This document shows, piece after piece, positions 37,561 to 47,834 of a DNA stretch of 64,000 nt. The notes beneath the pieces are model-generated. The model had not been told where the DNA came from and did no database searches. It saw nothing but the letters and a program-made list of their open reading frames with translations. The stretch lies in assembly GCA_028554755.1 (NCBI GenBank), contig JAPTOF010000010.1, positions 6,794,001-6,858,000 of the forward strand, given 5' to 3'. A program made the translations under genes and the position numbers. The DNA is from Cordia subcordata. Taxonomy: Eukaryota > Streptophyta > Magnoliopsida > Boraginales > Cordiaceae. Each line of letters starts with the position of its first letter. Positions within the stretch are counted from its first letter, which is position 1.

Positions 37561-38124
37561 AGATCCTTTTCTGATTAATGTTTATTATGACATTATAATA
37601 ACACATCTCAACTAATTATTTTATTTTAAAATTTTTAAAAAGTGATATTTTAATTTTTTTAATAAAATAAATGATTAAAATATAGTATTAAAATAATAGA
37701 ATAAAATCGTCATTAATGTCATTGATGTTTATTTTGACATTATAGTCTTTAGCGCACCAAATTGGACCTTTTCATGCTGCGGGTTTCCTTGACCAAGATT
37801 GGTTGGGGATCGCTGTTCTTAACCGCGTAAACACATTAGATTAATTAAAAAAAGGTAATGATGCTAACCGTGTAAACATGTTAGGTCAACTGAAAAAAAA
37901 ATAATGACGTGACGTATATTTTTGTTTTAAGACTTGTGCGATATTGATTTTTTTAATTTTAAATTTAATTGTCAATTAATTAATAGTAAACAAAATTTTT
38001 ATGTGTAAATTCTACAACACTTGGTAGGTTGTCTTATGATAATAAAAACAACTAAATTTATATAAAGCATAAAATACGAAAGTTTTAGCTAGAAAAAAAA
38101 TAGAAAACCAATACCCCGGAATTC

Positions 38125-38257
38125 TTTTTTTTTTGGTCAGTAATACCTCGGTATTCAAACAAGGAATGGAACGAAAAAAGTAACTTTGTGCAGGCAGGAT
38201 CTAGAAGCTCCCTGGAAATTGCCATGTTAGATTTGAAAAAAAAACCAAAAAGAAAAG
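38125..38257 (-). mobile_element. Very short (133 bp) L1-type insertion with target duplication
   Basis: TACCCCGGAATTC (38112-38124) and TACCCCAGAATTT (38258-38270) flank the segment as a 12-13-base target duplication. The inserted side begins with a T-run followed by GGTCAG, so on the minus strand it ends CTGACC(A)n, the same tail type seen at several other sites. It carries only the 3' end of an element. Confidence 0.7.
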
Positions 38258-38479
38258 TACCCCAGAATTTCAGACAGGGAATAGAAAAAAATAAAAATAA
38301 AATCCAAACAAGAAAAGGCGAAGAGGAATCTAACAGCGCTTATATTGTGCACCAAACTATGTCGAACAGTAGCCCATTCACATTTTTTATATTTTTTATT
38401 TACTTGAAGGAAGTTAAAGGCCAATTATATATACGACCTGAAAACTACTCATCATAGGCATATTTGAAAAGCCACCTTT

Positions 38480-39238
38480 TAATTGGATTTGGATGTAATT
38501 ATACAGTCAAACGTATTTATCCAACCAAGTAATTACTTGGTCAAAGATAAATTAGATATAATTAGACCTTCTCAATTGCACTCTCCAATTCTTATAAGGG
38601 AGGTGTGAATTAGTATAATTACTCTCTAATAACTTTTCATACTTTTTTTTTAAAATATTTAACATGTTTCACCATAATATAAATAATAACTAAAATAAAT
38701 AAATTTAAATAAAATTAAAATAAAAAGTATTAAATAAATGAATTAAAAATATAAATATGGAATAAATAAAAATATAAATAAATATTTCTTAAAAATATAA
38801 AAGTTATTTAATTTTAACAGTATTGTCTATTATAATTAAATATTATTATATATTTTATAAATAATATTCAAATTTGAAAATATTAGTAGTAGATAATTTT
38901 TAGTTTCATATATTTATATTTTTAATTCATATATTTTTATATTTATTTTTATAATAAATAATATTTTTATTTTAAATATTTTAATAAATTACATCTTTAA
39001 ATATTTGTTAGCGTTAATATAAATTTTAAAAATAAATTTTTATTTTTAAAATTAAATTATTTAACTGTATAATTACCATCTATATTACCAAATATGTCAC
39101 ACGGAATTAAGTTATAATTACCTTGTGGTAACCAAACACGTCATATAATTTAAATTATTGTTTAATTACTAGGCAATATAATTACTATCTTTGTAATTAT
39201 ACTATTTAGTAATTGCACTGTAGTATCCAAACAGGCCT
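38480..39238. mobile_element. AT-rich MITE-like relic
   Basis: The right end, on the reverse strand, reads GGCCTGTTTGGATACTACAG. The left side has TTGGATTTGGATGTAATTA, a weak mirror. The ~750 bases between are extremely AT-rich with many TAATTAC/GTAATTA motifs near both ends. It probably belongs to a non-autonomous hAT-like family; target duplication is not clear. Confidence 0.35.
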
Positions 39239-39989
39239 AAAGGTAAAAGATATACCATTATGTCATTGGTACACATTTTTTTATATTATTAACTATACAT
39301 TTACAACTTTTGTACATTCACAACTTTAATTGTTTATAGATTTCATATTACGTATTCATAATTTTAATATTTTATGTTTGAAATATTTTATTGTTTACAA
39401 TTTTAATACAACATATTCATAAATATAATTATCACTACTTTGATACTATATATTCAAAAATTTTATATTATATGCAAGGATGATTGCATGGGATACACTT
39501 GACACTTCTCAATTATTTAAAGAAAAAAGTATATATACATATATACCATAACAAGTGGTTGTAAACTTCATACTGACACCGTTAAAATAAATGCTGCAAA
39601 CATTCCCTATTATATACAAAAGGTCGAATTTTAGCCTCTATTGTTCCAATAGTGACCTACTTGTTCCTCATTGTTTGTAAAATGTATCAATTTAATCCTT
39701 ATTGATCTCATATTTATTTACTTTTCATATGATCAACACATGAGCAATTAATGAAAATTGACACTTTTTATAATTATTGAAGACCAAAAAATTAAGTCGC
39801 TTTATAGATAAAATGGACTAAATTAAATATTTTTTACAAACATTAGAAAAAATGGGTCGTTTTTAAAATAATAAGGACCAAAACGATGCTTTTGTAAATA
39901 ATTAGGAACTATTTGTGGAATTTCTTGTACCAATTAAATACATGGCATGATAAAAGGAGATTCATTTTACCAAAAAAATTACAATCATC

Positions 39990-40640
39990 CAATCCTAAAG
40001 GGATTAAAGTCCAAATTAAACAGCCTAGCAAGGGAAGAGAATACATTAGAAATTCAGTCTATAGGCAAGCAGCTCTTAAGTTTAGCCTTAGCAACCCAAT
40101 CAGAAGGGGAATTAGCGAACCTATGAATGCAATGAAATACAATGATATTAGGATTTCCTGCGATAATTTTTCGAATGTCTTGCACAATTAGACATGCTCT
40201 CCAATAAAGAAAGGCTCCAGGAGAAGCAATTGTCTTGAAGACCACTTCCGCGTCAATTTCGACTTCGACGCCTTCAAAGGAAAGTTGAGTAGCAAAAGGA
40301 CAAGCACACCTAATTGCATGTGCTTCAGCTTCAATTACGGAACAGCAAGACACAATGTCTGCTTGACCATAGACTAAGGGCTTGTTTGGATTAATTTTTT
40401 TTTTTAAAAAAAAGTATTTTTTTGAAAAAATTATATTAAATTTGTAATAACTATTTGATTTGGTTTTCAAAAAAGTTGAAACTATAAAAAAAAACTGAAA
40501 TATAATTTTTTTTAAAAGTTAGAATTTTTAGCTTTTGAAAAAAAAAAAGTGTCATTCAAAAGCTATTAAAAAAACGTTTTTGAAAAAAATCAATCCAAAT
40601 GAGCCCTAAGACGTCATCAGACCTCCTACCAATAAATACT
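39990..40640 (-). mobile_element. L1-type LINE fragment (RNase-H-like domain) interrupted by a MITE
   Basis: The minus strand encodes an RNase-H-like block (VIEAEAHAIRCACPFA, VEIDAEVVFKTIAS, IVFHCIHRFANSPSDWVAK), the usual C-terminal part of plant LINE ORF2. The frame runs from the MITE edge at about 40375 down to about 40054. On the other side of the MITE (40610-40640) sequence resumes that could be the upstream codons. It is a dead fragment. Confidence 0.68.
40378..40606. mobile_element. PIF/Harbinger-like MITE, copy D, nested in a LINE fragment
   Basis: 229 bp, starting GGGCTTGTTTGGATTAAT and ending ATCAATCCAAATGAGCCC, flanked by TAA at 40375-40377 and 40607-40609. The interior matches copy A in the same orientation. 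It sits at the 5' edge of the readable LINE frame, so it inserted after the LINE. Confidence 0.83.
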
Positions 40641-41683
40641 CACCTCTTTTTTTGGCTAAGGACATTTTCTTTACTTCACTTTATTTGCTAATCAAATTAA
40701 AATTCATGTTGCTCGTTGCAATTGTAAGTTTTGAGAAAGCAATTTTGGTTATAAATATAGTTAAGAACTGATTGAGAAGTCGAACAAGAGATGAATTTAT
40801 GAATTATTTTTAATTACTTTTATTAAAAGGGGTGTATTTGATAGTACTAAAAATGTAACGATTATACAACGCTTTCAAAATATGATACTATGTTGATATC
40901 AGTTGTAATATTTGTATTAAGAAATAGTAATTTTCAAACTTTCTTATATCTGAACTGCTTATTGACATTTGACACCAACAAAAAAAAAAAATTGGCTCCG
41001 TCTCTGATTATATGCTCAAAATTGACAAATTACATGTTTATAACATGTGAACTATATATTCACAATTGTGAATACACACAAACATATGTATTACGATTGG
41101 CGAGATAAAGAGTATATAACGATATACATACACAAAACAAGACTTGTTAAGATGGATAGAGAATAGCAGAGAGAGAGATGAATAGAGAGGAGGGCACAAT
41201 GACGAATTGACGATAGCAGGAGCGTAACGAAGATGGTGACGACTGAAAGCAAGATTGATTTTTTTTTTTTAACAATAGGAGAGTGTAAGCCACAAGAGGA
41301 GAAAGGTGTAGGGTGTAAGGGGTGTATAATAAAATTTGCGACAATATCACTTTTTTAGTTTATAAAAATTAGAAATTTATTTTATAAAATAATATTAAAT
41401 TTATTTTAAAATTATAAATTTCAAGGGACGTGTTTAAATTCACGTTTCGAGTATGTAAAATTTACAAATATTTAATAATAAAATATAATTCAAAATTTAA
41501 AAATTTTAATCATAATAAATTGTTATTCCACCTAACCCACTAGGGCGATGAAGAGTCATTGCTGGCTTCCTGTCTTGTGCTACTTTAACGACGTGCAATT
41601 AATCCTACTTTTAAAAGTTGAACCGCATAAAAATTTTCTCTTAATTCAAAGTCTGCTTTTCCTCAAAAACACACTATTCGGTC

Positions 41684-41714
41684 TTTTCTTTTTCTTTCTT
41701 TTTTTTTGGTCAAA
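41684..41714 (-). mobile_element. L1-type 3' tail stub
   Basis: On the minus strand the segment reads TTTGACC followed by an A-rich run with G interruptions. The same TTGACC(A)n or CTGACC(A)n ending occurs near 2671, 3809, 32717, 38125 and 57046. Confidence 0.4.
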
Positions 41715-41793
41715 CAAACTACTCGGAATAGAAAAAAGAAAAACACGCTTCTTTTAAAAATAGTCCCACAAAAGAGTCTAAACCATGACTTAA

Positions 41794-41982
41794 GACTTTG
41801 GATTGGTTTTTTTTTAATATTTTTTTATTTTTACAATAATTATTCAGTTGATTGAAAGGTTAAAATTTTTAAAAAAAATTAAATATAATTTTTTTAAAAG
41901 TTAAAAATTTTAATTTGTACAAAAATATTTTTTTCAAAAATTTTTAAAAATATTGAAACAAAAAAATCCAGCCAATCAAACC
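41794..41982. mobile_element. Decayed MITE of the TAA-flanked family
   Basis: TAA (41791-41793) precedes GACTTTGGATTGGTTTTT; the right end reads TCCAGCCAATCAAACC, with the internal ACAATAATTATTCAGTTG echoing the family's GCAATAACTATTTGATTTG. The GGGC ends are lost. Confidence 0.5.
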
Positions 41983-42569
41983 ATTATTGCCGCTATCATT
42001 GTCTCCCCGGTCCCTATCTTGAAAACCGCTGAAACTGACGACCAGAAGAAGAAATGATTCTTTAGTCGTAAAGGAGGCGCATCGAACCTACCCAAAAGCG
42101 ACGGAGTCTGCCTTCACAACATCCTGTTCCACAATAGTATTTAGAGGAAGTTTATTTTAAAATTATAAATTTTGTAGTGCAATAATTTGTTTTAGAGTTA
42201 AATACTTCTGTAGTGGAAGTACATTGATTTGAAGGGTAACTATATTACAAGGAGCGGTAGAGTTAGAAATTCTTTATTAAAGTACTGAGATCTATATGTA
42301 TTTAAATAAAAATTATTATCAAGATAAATATTAAGTAGAAAATTAAGTCTATCTGTTCTAAAGAGAATATATTATGTGTAACAATGATGACAACGACAAA
42401 AGTTGGTTATATTAGATTTTTTTAAAGATAACCAAGCGTAAAAAAATCTTATTGATAAGTTCTAAATAAATATTTAATTTATATATTGATGCACTTAATT
42501 TTGGAATAGAATGACATTTTTAATGTAATTTTGCATGATTGTGCTTAAGAAAAAGAGGTTGATGCATTA

Positions 42570-43810
42570 TATATGGATTCAAGGGATTTTTGGACGTGTT
42601 TGCACCGGTCAAAGTTGACTCCGTCACTTGAAAAAACGCCATTAAATTACTACGCGGGTTTGACCGAATTGACCAAGATTGAAGATATTTTTTCTGGGCT
42701 TTTGAAAGGGAATAGATTAAATATTAGAAGACTTTTTATTTTGTTGAAAATTATATTTCAGGCTTGTACCTTGTTATTCTTTTTGAGCCAGGTTTCCTTA
42801 TCCAATAAGGAAAATAGGTTAGGGTTTTTTTTTTATTTAAATACCTCTTATTTGCACTTTGTAGGGAGACAACTCTTTAGCAAATTTTCTCTTCATTCTT
42901 TGGGCAACATTTATAGACAAGCTGTTCTAATTTTCTTTTCTAGCCGAGGATTAATCAAGATTTCATTTCGGTTCATCAAATTCGTGAAATCTAAGTGTTT
43001 TTATTCCTTTCATTCTATTTCGGTATTTGCGTATTTACTGTTTCAATAATTAATATTGATCTGCGATTATTTAATTTTGCGCACGATTATTTAATTGCAT
43101 GACAATAGGTAGCCAGCTAGATTAATTTAATTAACTAAGTATAGTGGTAATCAGGTTTCCTATGTAATTACACAATCTAAATGAGCAATTACCACGAGAG
43201 TATTGACTTTTAGAATCAGGTCTTTCTAGATTTTTATTGCTACCGTTAAATAGATCCTGCGGGCATCTCCGGGGATTAGAACGTCTAATAGGTAAGGTGA
43301 TAGCGAAAAAAATAGTAGGGATTTAAACCATTATCAACTCTGTAAGGAAAAATGAGGTTATTAGGCTGAGCCAATAACTATAACTGATTTATTAAAATAG
43401 TTGAAAGTATTTTTGCATCTAGGATCGAATTTGTTGACCGAAACTGCGATTGTTCCTCAAGCTAGATTTTATTCTCGTTGATTTTCTGTTTTTCCGGCCT
43501 TACATTAACTTAGAATTGCGTATTTGAGTAATATTTATTTTTATTTACGTTTTTTAATTTTTTGGCCGAATTACGTGCCCACGCAGCGCGACCAGTGGTT
43601 TGGACAGTTTTATTAATTTTACTTTTTCGCATTTAATTCCCCCCATTTTGATTGTAACTTAGTTGATTAGTCTACTTGATACAATTAGCATAAAATAATC
43701 TCCCAATCCCTGAGGATTCGACTCTGTTCTCATCACGTACTCTATTTAATTTTGTGATGTAAGAATTGGAATATTATTTTTTTGTAGTTTCGACGCCCAT
43801 TACTTATTTA
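42570..43810 (+). other. LTR-like region of an unidentified retrotransposon
   Basis: The segment has LTR-style features: a TTTAAATACCTC promoter-like patch near 42838, followed by leader-like sequence. GCGGGCATCTCCGGGG lies near 43260. AATCCCTGAGGATTCGACTC near 43707 resembles the bases just before the 3' end of many plant gypsy-type LTRs. A 158-codon open frame (42573-43049) matches nothing I know and is Phe/Leu-rich in a way typical of chance frames. No primer-binding site or gag was found. Confidence 0.3.
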
Positions 43811-45111
43811 ACAAAATAATATAAAATTATGTAAGAAAAGTTGCTGATTCAGTCGACCAAAATGAGTTCTTCTTACATAATTTTATATTTGAGAAAATAA
43901 TTTTTTGAGAAAATTATATATAATTATATTTTAGAAAATTATTTGAGAAAATTGAAATTTATTTGAGAAAATTATTTTTTTATTACAAGAACTTGATTTA
44001 TTTGAGAAAATTAGATGAAAAAAATATATACTAAAAAATTATTACGAGACCAATTTTAGAGAAGATAAAATAAGTAAAAAAATTAAGGGGGCCATAATAG
44101 TCCTTAGTATTTCACAAATGCAATCAGAATAATGTCTATTGTCTAAAAATACTTGCACTAATCCTAATATTTTATAAAAATAGTTAAATTAATCTTTATT
44201 GTTGAAAAAACATTCAAATTACTTTTTTTTTGTCCAAGAAAAAAAAATTCATATTACTACTGCTCAACATTTAATAAATTTATTTAATTTAGTGATTGTT
44301 TTATGAAAAAATGAGTATAAAGAATTGGGACTAATTTGAAAAAATTTGAAAAATATTGACATTAATATGATAGGCTTTTTTTTTTTTTAACAAACAATAG
44401 TAACTAATTTGACTATCTTTTCAAGAACATTCAGGATCATGTATGAATAATTTTAAGTAATAAGGACTAATTTGAATATATTTTTTTGAAGTATTAAGAA
44501 TCAATTTAAATATTTTAACAAATAACGGGGAGCAATTTGAGAGGATATGACAACAATGGGACCATTTGTGTAATTAATTCTAATTTGGAGAATTCACAAT
44601 TTATACCATACTCTTTTACCATCATGCACCCTGTGTTTCCTCACTTTTGTTTACAATATTAATACTGTTTATTACAAAATATTAATATTGCTTGTTCATA
44701 ATATTATTACCACGTGAGTTTGTGTGTGTGAACGTGTTTTTGTGTATATGCACATACAAAAGTGGTGAATAAATATATATAAAGTGCCAAATTAATAAAT
44801 TATGAACTAATAATAAAAACGTTATGAGCAATTTAATTGACATATTTATACATGATTTTTTATACTATTTTATTTATAGGTTTATGATCTTTGTTAATCC
44901 AAAGTGCACAATACTTGGTGAGACTGAGTGCACAGGTTTTAAGGTGCCCGAATAGCTTTCCGGAGCAGTGAGCCTTAAAAGTCGTTTTTTTTTATCCCAA
45001 GAGCATTTTCTCCTTGCGCCAAAAAAGAAAAAAGCATTATCTCCTTCTATTGTCCAAAGAAGTCACAGAGCTCTCGGAATTTCTTGTGATCTACTGTTTC
45101 TGAAACGAAAA

Positions 45112-47834
45112 ATGGATGCTATTGTTACTTCAATCTTGTCCAGTTTGATGGAAACTCTCGTGGCGGTGATTAGAGAATCAGCAGCAAAAACTTCACAAGT
45201 TGCAGCAGAATTGAAATCTGTTGAAGCAGAGTTGAAAACCCTAGAGTGCTATCTCAAAGATGCGTCTGAAAAACAAGACACAGACCAAAGGGTCCGCGAG
45301 TGTGTCATGGACATGAAGGAAACTCTCTATGAAGTGGAGGACGATCTGGATCGTGTGCTGGTGGATGAGTACCACAAATCTATTTTCAAAAGGATCCGGA
45401 ACCCCTTTGGTGAATGCTTTGGCAGGGGCGTTGTGAATAAGATGAGTGCTTCCAAGTATAAGATCCGGGCTCTTGCCAAGAACTTGGAACTTCTTGGCAT
45501 CAAGAAGACTACTACTGCTGTGGAGGGTGTCAATTTCACCTCACTTCAGCACTTGCAGCAACCTCGTGGCTGCCAGAATATTTCCATTGGATTGGAAGAT
45601 GATATGTGCAGAACCTGTTTGACAAAAAACCAGATCGAATCTGCCCTGTCATCGCGATATACGGAATGGGTGGCACAGGCAAAACCACTCTGGCCCGAAG
45701 GGTATATAATCATCCAGAGGTGAGACGCAGTTTTGAAGGTTTTGCCTGGGCTAAGGTGGGTCAGAAGTTCCAAACAAGGAAAGTTTTCGAAGACATCTTC
45801 TTGCAACTTGTCCCGGAAAGTGATGATGAAGAAGAGATCATGACCCTTTCCAACATCGAATTGGTTATGAAGCTTTACGAAGTCCAGCTATCAAAGAAAT
45901 ACTTGGTTGTTTTGGATGATGTGGGGAGTAAAGATTGCTGGAAATGCCTGAACCTTGCTTTCCCATCGCAGAATTCAGCCAGCAAGTTAATTGTCACGAC
46001 TCGGAGCACAAACGTAGCAGAGGAAATTGCAGACAAGGGAATCGCGCATACCATGCGGATGTTGACTAAAGATGAAAGCTGGAAGCTATTCGTGGAGAAA
46101 ACGTCCTCAGGTGGTCCTCCAAGTAAGTCTTTACAGTGTCAGCTTCTTGATAATCAATCAAACGGAGAAATGAATAAAATTGCCATGAAAATCGTAGAGA
46201 AATGTTGTGGTTTACCATTAGCAATTGTTCTGGCGGGGCAATTGTTGGTGAGCAAGCATACACTAAAGGAGTGGAAATTAGCTTATCAATCTATTGATAG
46301 TTGTTATGCAAGTAGAGAGCAAAGTCCTGAGGAGTTTTTGAAAATAGCAAGAGTGTTGGCTCTGAATAACTACTTTAACCTACCGCAATATTTGAAGCCA
46401 TGTTTTCTTTATCTTGGACTTTTTCCGGAGGATTCACGAATAAGTTCAGAAACTTTGTTGCGATTATGGATTGCGGAAAGTCTAATACCATCAACCACTG
46501 AGAAAAATCGGACAAAAATGGATGTAGCGGAGCACTATTTGGATGAACTGATCAATAGAGAATTGGTTTGCTTGCCAGAAGAAAAGGCACCAAGTAATAG
46601 GAAGTCCAAAATAATCCGTGTTCATGACTTGTTGCGAGACCTCTGTGTGTTAAAGGGAAAAGAGGAGAACTTCATAGAGGCAAGGGACTTGGGAACTCCA
46701 AATCGGCCGAAATATTTTGATCAGAAAACACGCAGACTTGCTCTGTATTTTGATAAGAATGAAGATGGATATTTTGTTACCCTCAAGAATGAAAAGATTC
46801 ACCCGCTACGCTCTCTCTTATTGTTCAACTGTAAACAACATGATCAAGACATGATTTCTCCACCTGCCTTATCAAATCTCAAGCACTTAAGGTCTCTCAG
46901 GATCTTGCATTTTGATGGATTCGAGTTTGAAACAGGGAAATCACTCAAAGGTATAGGAGAACTGATTAGTTTAAAATATCTGAGTTTGAGTCAATGTATC
47001 CTGGATGAATTGCCATCATCTATAGGCAATTTGATCCACTTGGAGACCCTTGATTTGCGGGTAGAAACTTCAACTAGGATATATATACCCAATGTTATCC
47101 GGAGAATTGTAAGTTTGAGGCATCTATATTTGCCTCTTCAATTTTGGGTCCATCCGGATGAGAAGTTGCGGTTGGATAGCTTGGAAAACTTGGAGACACT
47201 TCAAAACTTTGACACAAGCCTCTGCAATGCTAAAGATCTCATCAAGTTGACCAATCTACGCCATTTGGACTTGACAACTGGAGGGAATCTTGACGACCTG
47301 GAGCCAATAGCTAACCATTTAAGAACTACATCAAAGGGCTTACGTCAATCATCCTTCAATATCAAAAGCTCAAATTGTTACTCCGAGAGAAGGCACTCTA
47401 TTCTCAGAAAGCTGTTGTCTTGTCCTACCCTCTGTAGTTTGCATATTGAGGGACATATAGGCAACTTGCCCCAGATGATTTCTTCGAGCCTGACGGAGAT
47501 AGTCCTCTCTCGAGCTGAACTTTTTGAAGATCCATTGGCAACATTGGAAAAGTTCCCTAGATTATGTATCCTTGAGCTGAAAAATGATTCATTTCTGGGG
47601 AAGCAAATGGTCTGTTCAGCATTGGGGTTCCCGCAACTTAGACTTCTTAAACTCTCCAATCTGCACAACTTAGAGAACTTATCAATTGAAAGAGGATCCA
47701 TGCCAAACCTGTCGACTCTAGCAATTGAAAGATGCAAGAAACTTGAAGTATCCTCAGAGGTATTCAATCATCTCAGCAGTCTACAATGGTTGAAGATCGT
47801 GAAATACCAGAGCCAAGCTCGGGGAGAGAAATGA
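45112..47834 (+). pseudogene. CC-NBS-LRR (RPP13-like) resistance gene with one 2-base frameshift
   Basis: The ATG at 45112 opens an Rx-type coiled-coil domain (LKSVEAELKTLECYLKDA; EVEDDLDRVL in the place of the EDVID motif). After GLEDD at 45603 the sense moves to another frame with QNLFDKKPDRICPVIAIYGM and runs 742 codons to 47834. Removing AT from the GATGATATGTG run at about 45601-45608 would restore one ~906-codon frame, normal for the family. NB-ARC motifs are all present: P-loop GMGGTGKTT, kinase 2 YLVVLDDV, RNBS-B SKLIVTTRS, GLPL CCGLPLAI, RNBS-D CFLYLGLFPED, and VHD in place of MHD (46620-46628). About ten leucine-rich repeats follow. NLRs detect pathogen effectors and trigger immunity. 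As it stands only a ~204-aa coiled-coil protein is made from the first ATG. The break is either a recent mutation or a base-call error; no splice sites explain it. Confidence 0.88.

Larger units (their letters stand above)
32394..45111. other. Transposon-rich intergenic block with no intact gene
   Basis: It contains, in order: LINE fragments (32717-33325), a broken copia element (33830-34845), a MITE, a TA repeat, an LTR fused to an 18S rRNA copy (35360-36118), a CACTA end (36645), a SINE (about 37340-37560), a short L1 insert (38125-38257), an AT-rich relic, a LINE with nested MITE (about 39990-40640), further MITE and tail relics, and an LTR-like region (about 42570-43810). Stretches at 36646-37335, 39240-39990, 40640-41680 and 43810-45110 show only AT-rich spacer. 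Confidence 0.6.

Noticed and set aside
42573..43049. 158-codon open frame as a gene
   Set aside because: Phe/Leu/Ser-rich, no recognisable motif, inside LTR-like sequence. Composition is typical of a chance frame in AT-rich DNA.
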